Below are positions 1-7,631 of a stretch of DNA of 43,864 bases, piece by piece. How positions within the stretch are numbered: position 1 is the first letter of the stretch; every line of letters begins with the position of its first letter. A program made the translations under genes and the position numbers. This stretch comes from Dendronalium phyllosphericum CENA369. Lineage in GTDB: Bacteria; Cyanobacteriota; Cyanobacteriia; Cyanobacteriales; Nostocaceae. The stretch covers positions 8,382 through 52,245 of the forward strand of contig NZ_JAECZA010000007.1 of the NCBI RefSeq assembly GCF_016056275.1. Direction: 5' to 3'. Below the pieces are notes generated by a model. That model ran no database searches, was not told where the DNA came from, and saw nothing but the letters and a program-made list of their open reading frames with translations.

Positions 1-10
1 GCACTCTTTA

Positions 11-37
11 ACTACTGACTACTGACTAATGACTAAT
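11..37. repeat. STRR heptamer array overlapping a start codon
   Basis: Tandem heptamers of the type ACTGACT (two exact copies, then AATGACT). This is the short tandemly repeated repetitive class known from heterocystous cyanobacteria. The ATG of the following gene (position 29) lies inside the array. Confidence 0.7.
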
Positions 38-556
38 CGTATTATTTTTATACCTGTATTTTTATGTTCGGGTTTGTTGACTGGGTGTTTTGGCTATCCC
101 CGTCTGGTGAGTTATCCTTTCGATCCGGGGGGTCGGAGTATCAACAGTTTATCGTCAGAACAAAATCCTCAAATTTCTGGAAGATATATTGTTTTCACTA
201 GCGATCGCCGGGGCAGCCAAGATGTTTATATGTTTGATACGCTGACTCGCAATTTAGTTGATTTACCAGGATTAAATTCTTTAGATACGATCGCTTCTCA
301 TCCTAGCGTTTCTCTTGATGGCCGTTATATTGTCTTTGCTGCTAGTCGTCAAGGGCGATCGGCGATTTTTCTTTTTGACCGAGAAACACGCCAATCGCGG
401 AATTTGACTAACAACCTCCAAGCAGAAGTCCGCAACCCTAATATTAGTGCCGATGGTACTAGGATTGCCTTTGAATCCAGTAACAACGGACAGTGGGATA
501 TTTTAGTTTACGACCGTTCTGGGCAACCGTTGAACGTGCCGCAAGACCCCAGGTGA
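29..556 (+). CDS. TolB-like beta-propeller lipoprotein
   Basis: A 175-residue exported lipoprotein. The N terminus is a hydrophobic signal ending in the lipobox LLTGC, so Cys20 would be lipidated. The rest consists of about three TolB/WD40-like blades, each with the recurrent pattern of S-x-DG-x-x-(I/V)-x-F followed by an aspartate and an aromatic residue (for example SLDGRYIVFAAS and SADGTRIAFESS). Three blades are too few for a closed propeller, so it may oligomerise or act as a small periplasmic binding module. Its substrate is unknown. The start codon lies within a heptamer repeat array and the stop codon abuts an inverted-repeat element beginning at 556. Family assignment is reasonable; function is not known. 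Confidence 0.75.
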   Translation: MTNRIIFIPVFLCSGLLTGCFGYPRLVSYPFDPGGRSINSLSSEQNPQISGRYIVFTSDRRGSQDVYMFDTLTRNLVDLPGLNSLDTIASHPSVSLDGRYIVFAASRQGRSAIFLFDRETRQSRNLTNNLQAEVRNPNISADGTRIAFESSNNGQWDILVYDRSGQPLNVPQDPR

Positions 557-666
557 TACCGTTTCACTTTAAATTTGATACGAATAAGCCGCAGGGGAGC
601 AGGGGAGCAGGGGAGCAGAGGGGCAGAGGAGAAATTATTTGTATCATTTATTTGGTGAAATGGTAT
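556..666. mobile_element. MITE-like inverted-repeat element with purine-rich interior
   Basis: The left end (556-587, starting ATACCGTTTCAC) and right end (635-666, finishing GTGAAATGGTAT) are imperfect inverted repeats of about 32 bp. The shared block GATACnAATAA lies at the inner side of both. The interior is a polypurine STRR array of GGGGAGCA heptamer/octamer variants. The ends resemble those of the element at 18888-18991, so the two look like one non-autonomous family. No transposase is encoded. Confidence 0.55.
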
Positions 667-724
667 GAGCAGGGGAGCGGAGGAGCAGAAAAGACAAGGG
701 GAATAACTCTTCACTTCTGTAAAG

Positions 725-756
725 ACGCGTAGACGCTCTTACGAGCGTCTACGCGT
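725..756. repeat. Perfect 14-bp hairpin followed by STRR
   Basis: Left arm 725-738 and right arm 743-756 are exact reverse complements around the loop TTAC. It lies 36 bases beyond the sdhB stop and could end that transcript, although no T run follows. Heptamers of the CAGCACT type follow at about 780-807 and run into the 3' end of sdhB. It is probably one of the dispersed palindromes typical of these genomes. Confidence 0.6.
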
Positions 757-792
757 AAGAGTATAATCGCGTCTCTACTCAGCACTTAGCAC

Positions 793-1797
793 TCAGCACT
801 CAGCACTATCATTTTGCACCGATTCGATGAGCGATCGCACTTGTTGCGTTCCTTGGGAAGGTTCAAATGATAGGGGAAATTTGCCCCGAACAATCATTCG
901 CAACCCCAAGGGTGCAAGACTAAGCAATCCTCTCAAGTCTTTAAAGTAGTTACCAACGACTTGTAAACCAAATTGCCTTTCGTCTATCCAGCCACCTTCT
1001 TTAACTAAATCTATCAATACTTTCCGGTGACGAATTGAGCGAGTATCGCTAACTTGTTTATGGGAGAGAATTTCTTGTTTAATTTTGGTGATTTGCTCTA
1101 GTGGTGCTACATCCATTGGACAAACTGAATCGCAATACAAACAACGCGTACAACCCCAAACTCCTTTAGTGCCTTCGTTGTAGTTTGCTAAACGATTTTC
1201 TGTTTCACTATCGCGGGAATCTGCAACCATGCGGTAGGCTTTAGCCAAGGCGTGAGGGCCAACAAAGTTTGGATCGACTTCACGGGCGTTGCACTCAGAG
1301 TAGCAAGCACCACACATAATACAATTGCCAGTTTGGTCGAGGCGCGATCGCTCTTGTGGTGTTTGTAAAAACTCTCTTTCTGGAACTTGTCGCGCTGAGG
1401 TACTCACATAAGGAGCTACTGCCTCTAAATTATTCCAGAAACTGCTCATATTCACGACCAAATCTTTAATCACAGGCATATTCCCTAAAGGAGCTATTGT
1501 GATTTCTGGAATAGAATTTGTTTTATTTTCTAGCGCCGGAATCTGTTGTAATCTCGCAAGTTCGCTACCAACATTTTCTTTACAAGCAAGAGCTGAACGT
1601 CCATTGATTCGCATAGCACAGCTACCACAAATGGTATTGCGACAATTTTTGCGAAATGCTAATGTCCCGTCTTGCTCCCACTTAATCCGATTAAGACAAT
1701 CTAGGATTGTATTGCCAGATTCTACCTCTATCAAGTAAGTTTGCACTACAGGAGCGGAATTTTGTTGCTGCCGAATAATTTTAAAAATAACTTCCAT
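793..1797 (-). CDS. sdhB: Succinate dehydrogenase/fumarate reductase iron-sulfur subunit
   Basis: Iron-sulfur subunit that passes electrons from the flavoprotein SdhA to quinone at the membrane. The N-terminal ferredoxin fold carries the [2Fe-2S] ligands in CRNTICGSC plus a later Cys in SALAC. The C-terminal half holds two ferredoxin-type clusters, CIMCGACYSEC and CTRCLYCDSVCP, for the [4Fe-4S] and [3Fe-4S] centres. I chose the ATG at 1797 (MEVIFKIIRQ) because the fold begins there; an in-frame start at 1845 would add 16 residues with no family match. At 334 residues it is longer than the usual 240-260, mostly through a C-terminal extension, as in other cyanobacterial SdhB proteins. No sdhA is adjacent, which is normal in cyanobacteria. 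Confidence 0.93.
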   Translation of the reverse strand: MEVIFKIIRQQQNSAPVVQTYLIEVESGNTILDCLNRIKWEQDGTLAFRKNCRNTICGSCAMRINGRSALACKENVGSELARLQQIPALENKTNSIPEITIAPLGNMPVIKDLVVNMSSFWNNLEAVAPYVSTSARQVPEREFLQTPQERSRLDQTGNCIMCGACYSECNAREVDPNFVGPHALAKAYRMVADSRDSETENRLANYNEGTKGVWGCTRCLYCDSVCPMDVAPLEQITKIKQEILSHKQVSDTRSIRHRKVLIDLVKEGGWIDERQFGLQVVGNYFKDLRGLLSLAPLGLRMIVRGKFPLSFEPSQGTQQVRSLIESVQNDSAEC

Positions 1798-2354
1798 TCT
1801 GACCAACCAAAGTCTTAAAATTGTTTCACCAGCCTCAGAAATCATTAGTCAAGGCAGGTAGTTGCAAAAAGTGAGCTATACTCTTGTAGCTCTTAATTCA
1901 AAGTCAAGAGTTAAAGGACTGGCGATTTAAGAGCGACCGATCTAGTTTAAGGATAACCATTAAAATTTGAGTCGATCGGCACTACAGGCAAGATTTGTGT
2001 TAAGTTCTAAGTCCAACCGCAAAAAGAAGTAATTGCAGCCTTACATTTAATTTACCTATTGGCAAGTGCAAAGGAAAGGGATTTGTCAAGAGAAAGACTT
2101 TTATTTATCCCCACAATCGGAAAAATATCCCAAATCAATCCAATTTAGGTTCTCAATACTTCTTCATGTCAATAGCTTATCAAAGCCACTGGTTGAAAAA
2201 CATCCCTCCATTAGTCTTGACCTGGAAATTATTTAGTTATATTGAAGTGTGAAAGCGGATAACAAACATCTAGTAGTGTCAATAAAGCACTTACCAGATT
2301 TGTGTAAATATATTCTTCCCACAGACAGAAGTACAAAATAGCTAGCTGCTTTTT

Positions 2355-2379
2355 GTCTGGTGACAATAAATCACCAGAC
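2355..2379. repeat. Perfect 9-bp inverted repeat
   Basis: GTCTGGTGA (2355-2363), loop CAATAAA, TCACCAGAC (2371-2379). There is no T run on either side, so it is more likely an operator-like site or RNA stem than an intrinsic terminator. Confidence 0.55.
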
Positions 2380-3038
2380 ATATCCTCATAGCTTTTTGTC
2401 TCCACTCAATCAAGTAAATCAAAGGATGTAACTCACAGATCAAAACTACTCGTCTATATTTAGATTAATTTTTATAAAAGTCATACTGCCCTACTCACTA
2501 GGGTAATAAAGAGGGAGAAAAATCCTCACTGCTTTTTACCTCCTAGAGCGAGAAGATTTAGATAAAACTTTACCAGCAATTTAAATTCAAAATTTAACAA
2601 CTATTTTGCTATTATTAGTCCATGCTAGTATTTAATATAAAATTACGAAGTCACAAAACCAGATTCATTAGCCGTATAAGCGCGGCTGATACTGCTTTGT
2701 TACCTCGTAATGTTGAGACATGAAAATTCTTGTCTCTACAAGTAGGACAAAAGGGTGTATGTCCAAAAGACCATATTCAAATACGATGCTGTCCTAAGCT
2801 TAAGAGTAAGAGTGAGGAAAACCTTACAACTCAAGGGCAATAAAGGCAAGCGATAAACCTGAAAAGCCTGCTATATATAGGGTCTACAACTTATTTGTAG
2901 TAGAACCTATCCATATGTAAAAGTGGCTTAAAGTTACACCGCCACAGTAGCGCCAAAAGAGAAAATAATTTGATTTCCGATGGCGAATCATGGTTAAAAG
3001 TGCCGTAAAATCACCAAAATTAATACCTGTGATCCCAT

Positions 3039-3101
3039 GAATTCTTATCTATTGTGGGCAACCATAATAGAGGCACTTGGGTTTTCTATAAGCAGGAATT
3101 C
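3039..3101 (+). promoter_or_regulatory. Nested RNA hairpin with GNRA loop in the cyAbrB leader
   Basis: Inner stem TCTATTGTGG (3048-3057) pairs with CCATAATAGA (3062-3071) through 10 pairs including one G-T wobble, closed by the tetraloop GCAA, a GNRA-type loop. Outside it CTTAT (3044-3048) can pair with ATAAG (3088-3092), and GAATTC at 3039-3044 with GAATTC at 3096-3101. It ends 111 bases before the chosen start of the regulator gene. The architecture suggests a structured 5' UTR or small RNA; the function is inferred only. Confidence 0.5.
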
Positions 3102-3212
3102 ACACCTCACCCTAGAGTCACCAGTAGCTTTATGCAGATGCAAAAAAGTCAAATACTGGCGTAAAAGGACATTGTTTATCAGTTTGGAGAGAGTAAGGAA
3201 AAATTGAGCGTA

Positions 3213-3650
3213 ATGACTGAAACTGCAACCGCACCATTAACTGGAAAAGCACTGCTAGCTAAAGTAAAAGAACTTTCCACTTTACCACGCCGAGAAAGAG
3301 CCAAGCAGTGTGGCTATTACACGGTTACTAAGAATAATCAGGTTCGCGTCAATCTCACAGATTTTTATGATGCATTGTTATCGGCTAGAGGAATTCCTCT
3401 GAGTCCAGAAGCACCCAAAGATGGTCGTGGTCGCGAACCGACATATCGGGTTAGCGTCCATCAAAACGGTCAGATTGTCATAGGTGCTACCTATACTAAA
3501 GCTATGGGCTTAAAACCTGGAGATGAGTTTGAAATTAGGTTGGGATATAAGCATATTCACCTGATTCAACTCGGTGAAACTGATAAAAAAGCAACTCTAG
3601 ATGATGTAGACTCCGATGAGTCAGACGAAGACTTGGATGAGGAGGAATAA
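3213..3650 (+). CDS. cyAbrB-family transcriptional regulator (CalA-like)
   Basis: A 145-residue cyanobacterial AbrB-family DNA-binding protein. This family acts globally on carbon/nitrogen metabolism, redox and, in Anabaena, heterocyst and hydrogenase genes. The N-terminal part (LTGKALLAKVKELSTLPRRE, then AKQCGYYTV) is the cyanobacteria-specific segment. The AbrB-like swapped-hairpin part lies near residues 85-120, with IGATYTKAMGLKPGDEF. The last 16 residues are strongly acidic (DDVDSDESDEDLDEEE). I took the ATG at 3213, which gives the usual MTETATAP start; a TTG at 3204 is also in frame and closer to the AAGGA at 3195-3199. A long structured leader precedes it and a large hairpin follows the stop. 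It may be the cyAbrB1/CalA orthologue, but that was not verified. Confidence 0.9.
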   Translation: MTETATAPLTGKALLAKVKELSTLPRRERAKQCGYYTVTKNNQVRVNLTDFYDALLSARGIPLSPEAPKDGRGREPTYRVSVHQNGQIVIGATYTKAMGLKPGDEFEIRLGYKHIHLIQLGETDKKATLDDVDSDESDEDLDEEE

Positions 3651-3718
3651 ATTTGCTAATGGTAGGGATAAGTTAAAGGTGAATGTCCAATAACTTGTCC
3701 CTATCCTCACAGCAAATT
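3650..3718 (+). terminator. Large two-part hairpin after cyAbrB
   Basis: Outer arms AATTTGCT (3650-3657) and AGCAAATT (3711-3718) are perfect. Inner arms GGTAGGGATAAGTT (3661-3674) and AACTTGTCCCTATCC (3692-3706) pair with one bulge and one G-T wobble. There is no T tract, so it is either a transcript-end stabilising structure or a non-canonical terminator. Confidence 0.5.
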
Positions 3719-3901
3719 GCTAGCTATATTGAGAAAATTTTGTTTCAGAAAAAATACGATTAGACTCCTTGCATAAGTCACTATCTTTAGTAGAGTCTCG
3801 ATCGAGAAGCAAGAAATATATTGCTCAAGGAATCTATTGTGTTTTTTTTGTTTGTTTTAATAAATTTCTTGGAGTCATCATTCAACTCTTTACTGGCATT
3901 T

Positions 3902-4714
3902 ATGAAAGATGCATCAGTACTAGTTGTAGTGATGGCATTTTTTATTTTTTGGGTAGGTTGTTGGTTGCCAGTAGCAGCAGTAACAGCGATCGCACTTAAT
4001 TTAAAACCGACAAAATCTTTGCAACCAGAGCAAAAGTTGCCCTTAATGGTGTCACTTTACCTATTAGCTCCCCTGGTTCTCTGGGTAGTTATTAGATTTA
4101 CTAATAGGTCTTTTTCAGATTATGGCTTATTAGTGAATATTTCTCTGCTCGGTTCTTTAGCACTAGGTTTTGGGTTAGGAGTGCTGAGTTTAGCTATTAT
4201 GTTTACCTGTCAATTCTGGTTGGGTTGGTGTTCCTTACAAAAATCGAATCTAAAGTTGATACCATCCATACTGCTACCGATTTTATTAATAGCATTGTTA
4301 GTCGGGGGCATAGAAGAGTTAGTTTTTCGCGGATTTGTGTTAACTGAACTAGAGCGGGATTATTCAATTTGGCTAGCAGCAGCAATTTCTAGCTTAATTT
4401 TTGCCGTTCTCCATTTGGTTTGGGAGCAACGCGAAACTCTACCGCAACTTCCCGGACTGTGGTTAATGGGAATGATGCTGGTGTTGGCAAGAGTTGCTGA
4501 TGGTGGGAGTTTAGGTATAGCTTGGGGATTGCACGCTGCATTGGTATGGGCGATCGCTACCATAGATACAGCAGAACTAATTACTTACACGGGTAAAGTC
4601 CCGGAGTGGTTCACTGGTAAGAATAAAAAACCCTTAGCTGGAGTGGCGGGAATTATTTGTGTAATAGGAACCAGCTCGATCCTCTGGGTATTATCTAAGT
4701 ATTTTTCAACTTAA
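3902..4714 (+). CDS. CPBP-family intramembrane glutamic endopeptidase
   Basis: Polytopic membrane protein of the CAAX-protease/bacteriocin-processing (CPBP/Abi) family. The catalytic signature EELVFRG, preceded by GGI, lies in the middle of the protein. The second motif HLVWEQ with its histidine and a later GLHAALVW supply the other expected active-site residues. Several hydrophobic segments flank these. I use the ATG at 3902; an in-frame TTG at 3821 would add a 27-residue hydrophobic segment and cannot be excluded, as neither start has a convincing ribosome site. Members process prenylated or small secreted peptides or act in self-immunity, but the substrate here is unknown. It is a single-gene unit just upstream of the CHAT operon. 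Confidence 0.85.
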   Translation: MKDASVLVVVMAFFIFWVGCWLPVAAVTAIALNLKPTKSLQPEQKLPLMVSLYLLAPLVLWVVIRFTNRSFSDYGLLVNISLLGSLALGFGLGVLSLAIMFTCQFWLGWCSLQKSNLKLIPSILLPILLIALLVGGIEELVFRGFVLTELERDYSIWLAAAISSLIFAVLHLVWEQRETLPQLPGLWLMGMMLVLARVADGGSLGIAWGLHAALVWAIATIDTAELITYTGKVPEWFTGKNKKPLAGVAGIICVIGTSSILWVLSKYFST

Positions 4715-4820
4715 ATACCAACCTAAAATTAATTAAGCAATTTCACTACAAGCAGCAGAAAAGGTGTAATAATTCTAGCTTTGACCTGTTAGATCGTTAA
4801 ACTCCGAGTTAATTGTCTAG

Positions 4821-5669
4821 ATGAACAGTACTGCTCAAATCAAGATTCTGTTTCTGGCAGCAGATCCAACTGATGCGGCACGATTACGTTTAGGACAAGA
4901 GTTGCGTGAGATTCGTGAGCGGCTGCAACTAGCAAAAGAGCGAGATAAATTTGTTTTAGAATCTCGTGAGTCTGTGCGTCCGGGGGATATCAGCCAAGCA
5001 ATATTTGATGTTGAGCCGCAAATCGTGCATTTCTCTGGACATGGAACAGGTACAGGCGAACTTTGTTTTGAAGATTTACTGGGAAACTACCAGCCCGTAC
5101 AACCTGAAGCGCTAGCAGCGTTATTTGAATTGGTAGCCGATCGCATCAATTGTGTGGTGTTAAATGCTTGTGATTCCGCAGCCCAAACAAAAGCGATCGC
5201 AGAACACATTCCGTTTGTCATTGGTATGAATCAAGCAATTGGAGACCAAGCCGCGATCGCTTTTGTGGTTGGTTTTTACAAAGCTTTAGCAGCAGGGCAG
5301 ACGATAGATCGGGCTTACAAATTCGGTTGTGTAGAAATCAGACTGCAAGGCATCTCAGAACATTTGACACCAGTTTTGTATGCAGAACAAAGCCCTGTGT
5401 CTCCAGCGTCAGAGGTGCAGCAGATAAACTCGAATAAATCTATGACTAGTTTAAATCTGGGACAGAAGCGGCGAATCTTACAGGAAATCGAAAGTCTCCA
5501 GCAACAGTACGATTTATTAAGCCAGAAATTGAGTCGCCTGCGGTCGGCTTTAGCGATAGAATCTGGTACTGCTGTGAAGTTTCAATTGGAAAAACAGATT
5601 GAAAATGCTGAAGCTGAAATAACACAACTTAATCAACGGATCGAGCAGCTAGAAAACAGCCTGCAATAA
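4821..5669 (+). CDS. CHAT-domain cysteine protease with C-terminal helical adaptor
   Basis: First gene of a five-gene operon. Residues about 8-190 form a CHAT (caspase-HetF-associated) protease domain with the catalytic dyad visible: His74 in HFSGHG and Cys117 in VLNACDS. After a short linker, residues about 215-282 form a helical coiled-coil with the pattern LQQQYDLLSQKL, then AIESGTA, then FQLEKQIE. The next gene begins with a clearly related module, so it is probably a homotypic adaptor of the effector-associated type. Family knowledge suggests a caspase-like effector activated by a sensor ATPase; the partner and substrate are inferred. The gap to the next gene is 40 bp. CHAT homologues recur twice in the last gene of the operon. 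Confidence 0.88.
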   Translation: MNSTAQIKILFLAADPTDAARLRLGQELREIRERLQLAKERDKFVLESRESVRPGDISQAIFDVEPQIVHFSGHGTGTGELCFEDLLGNYQPVQPEALAALFELVADRINCVVLNACDSAAQTKAIAEHIPFVIGMNQAIGDQAAIAFVVGFYKALAAGQTIDRAYKFGCVEIRLQGISEHLTPVLYAEQSPVSPASEVQQINSNKSMTSLNLGQKRRILQEIESLQQQYDLLSQKLSRLRSALAIESGTAVKFQLEKQIENAEAEITQLNQRIEQLENSLQ

Positions 5670-5709
5670 AAGTAGTAATATCTCAATAGTTGGGTATTAA
5701 AACTCACAA

Positions 5710-6690
5710 ATGTTCTCAGTTCGGCATTTACAGCAAAAACGGGAAGAACTTCAACAACAATACGATCTGCTCAGTGAGAAGATAGGATTCTTGCGGAATA
5801 AATACGCGATTGAAGCGGGGACTTTAGTAGCTTTTCAGTTAGATAAGGAAATTGAGCTGGTTGAGAAAGAGCGCGATCGCCTCCTCAAACAGATTCTAAC
5901 TATTGAGAAGTCTTGCGAGAGCGAGCGGATACACAGCGAACTGTTTCGTCTCAACTACATAGCACAGGTACAGTTATTTCGAGAATTTATTACAGAAAAA
6001 CGTATAGGAGCTTTCTTAGTTCATGGTTCGCCAGAACACGGTCAAATCTGGTTACTGAAGCGTTTATTACAGAAAATTCCTGAGAGTACGGTGACTCCGC
6101 CAATTTCATTTCATCTCTCACGTAGAGTACTTAGAACTGATATTGCAGCCCTATGGAGAGAATTAGGTCGTCAGATGGGAGTACAAGATTATTCATCCCA
6201 ACAGGAAATTGCCCGAAATGTTGTAGCTCAATTGAAAACTCAACATATCATTTTAATTTTTCACGATCTCGACTGTATCGATGAAATCTATCTGCAAGAA
6301 TTAATCCGTGATTTTTGGTTGCCTTTGGTAAACTCAACCCCACAGACAATTTGCCCAAGCAGCGAATTTTTTCTACTAATGTTTTTGGTCGATTGCGATG
6401 GGTGTGTCAACACCTGGAATCTTGGATTTGCAGATCGGCTCGATCTGCTATGGAAACCTCATATTCCTATTAGGCTACCGATGATTGACCCCTTATCTAA
6501 GCAAGTCTTGGTTAACTGGATGGAAAATGCAATTGATGTTTTACCAATAGAGGCAACTAGAAAAATTGACTATACAGTTCAGATAATTTTAGAGAAGAGT
6601 GAAGGTATTCCAGAACGTGTGTTTGCCCAAATTTTTGGTTTGTGTGGCTGTAACTGGGAGGAGGAAGAAGTTAAGTGGCTAGAACTGTAG
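5710..6690 (+). CDS. Helical adaptor fused to a degenerate STAND/AAA-like domain
   Basis: Residues about 5-65 repeat the coiled-coil module of the preceding CHAT protein (LQQQYDLLSEKIGFL, AIEAGTL, FQLDKEIE), suggesting the two proteins pair through it. The remainder (about 85-326) resembles a STAND-type P-loop NTPase. There is a short strand ending HGSPEHGQIW where a Walker A would lie, but the lysine is replaced by Gln and no Ser/Thr follows. A Walker-B-like strand IILIFHDLDCID contains acidic residues. The domain is therefore probably a nucleotide-independent scaffold ('inactive STAND'). It overlaps the following MoxR gene by 16 bases, implying translational coupling. The fold assignment is inferred from motif spacing. 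Confidence 0.7.
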   Translation: MFSVRHLQQKREELQQQYDLLSEKIGFLRNKYAIEAGTLVAFQLDKEIELVEKERDRLLKQILTIEKSCESERIHSELFRLNYIAQVQLFREFITEKRIGAFLVHGSPEHGQIWLLKRLLQKIPESTVTPPISFHLSRRVLRTDIAALWRELGRQMGVQDYSSQQEIARNVVAQLKTQHIILIFHDLDCIDEIYLQELIRDFWLPLVNSTPQTICPSSEFFLLMFLVDCDGCVNTWNLGFADRLDLLWKPHIPIRLPMIDPLSKQVLVNWMENAIDVLPIEATRKIDYTVQIILEKSEGIPERVFAQIFGLCGCNWEEEEVKWLEL

Positions 6691-7631
6691 ATGGAAAACA
6701 ATTGAAATATACGGGTAAGGTGCAACCCCAGCCAAAAGAGCAAGATCCGCAGACAGGGCAAATCCTGTATCCCTATCTGCCGAGTGAGAAATTGGTGGAG
6801 GCTGTAAATTTGGCGATCGCTCTTGAACGCCCCTTACTATTGAAAGGAGAACCAGGGTGTGGCAAGACAAAATTGGCTCGTGCGGTAGCTTATGAGTTGG
6901 ATTTGCCTTATGAAGCTTGGTACATCAAATCTACCAGCCGAGCGCGAGATGGTCTTTATACTTATGATGCCGTTGGCAGGTTGCGGGATGCTCAACTTGC
7001 AGCTTCCAAAATAGATGAAGAAGCCGCAGTTCAGGCAAAAAATGCTGATGCCTATGTAGAGTGGGGGCCGTTAGGGCGTGCCTTTCGCAATGAACAGCCG
7101 ACTATAGTTTTGATTGATGAAATAGATAAAGCCGACATTGACTTTCCTAACGACTTGCTGCTAGAGCTTGATGAGCAACGGTTTGAAGTTACAGAAGTCA
7201 AACAAAACAGTCCGCTCAAAAAAATTCAGGCTAAAGCAACACCAATTGTTTTTATCACCAGTAATGATGAGAAAGACTTGCCTGATGCTTTCTTGCGCCG
7301 TTGTCTGTTTCACTACGTTAAATTCCCCGAACGTCAGCAGCTAATCAATATTGTTAAAACTCGGTTTTCAGTTTCACCTTTGGAATTAGTAGACGCAATT
7401 ATTGACCGTTTTTTAGAACTGCGTGAAGAAATGCGGCGAGACAAGGGCGAAGCTGGTAAAAAAGTCAGCACCAGCGAACTGATGGATTGGGTGCGGATTC
7501 TTAGCCATCATCAAGATGATGAAATTCTTAGCAAGTTGAAAACTGAACTTTTGTATCCTGGGGTGTTGCTGAAGAATTGGGATGATTACCGCCGCTATGG
7601 CGAACAAATGCGATCGCAGTCTGAAGCATGA
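6675..7631 (+). CDS. MoxR-type AAA+ ATPase
   Basis: A 318-residue AAA+ ATPase of the MoxR family, which works with vWA proteins as chaperone or remodelling pairs. Walker A is GEPGCGKT (about residues 58-65), Walker B is LIDEIDKAD (about 145-153), sensor 1 is the Asn in FITSND and an arginine-finger region is FLRRC. All key ATPase residues are intact, unlike the STAND-like domains encoded beside it. The start is the GTG at 6675, preceded by a strong purine Shine-Dalgarno run (GGAGGAGGAAG). This start lies inside the end of the previous gene. Its stop overlaps the next ATG by four bases (ATGA). Within this operon it is the likely energy-using switch. Confidence 0.92.
   Translation: MARTVDGKQLKYTGKVQPQPKEQDPQTGQILYPYLPSEKLVEAVNLAIALERPLLLKGEPGCGKTKLARAVAYELDLPYEAWYIKSTSRARDGLYTYDAVGRLRDAQLAASKIDEEAAVQAKNADAYVEWGPLGRAFRNEQPTIVLIDEIDKADIDFPNDLLLELDEQRFEVTEVKQNSPLKKIQAKATPIVFITSNDEKDLPDAFLRRCLFHYVKFPERQQLINIVKTRFSVSPLELVDAIIDRFLELREEMRRDKGEAGKKVSTSELMDWVRILSHHQDDEILSKLKTELLYPGVLLKNWDDYRRYGEQMRSQSEA

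Larger units (their letters stand above)
1798..3212. other. Long intergenic region / leader of the cyAbrB gene
   Basis: About 1.4 kb without a credible coding frame. It contains a perfect 9-bp hairpin (2355-2379), small stems around 2668-2760 (GAGACA/TGTCTC, GGACA/TGTCC, AGCCG/CGGCT) and a strong nested hairpin at 3039-3101. Direct copies of GCTTTTTGTCT lie near 2348 and 2391. The density of stems near the 3' end suggests a long structured 5' UTR or a small RNA gene. No known RNA family was recognised. Confidence 0.6.

Noticed and set aside
493-732. Plus and minus frames over the 556-666 element
   Set aside because: Composed of STRR and inverted-repeat DNA; no protein-like features.
2640-3030. 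tRNA, tmRNA or SRP RNA in the cyAbrB leader
   Set aside because: No T-loop GTTCGAATC-type sequence, no tmRNA or SRP conserved core found by reading.
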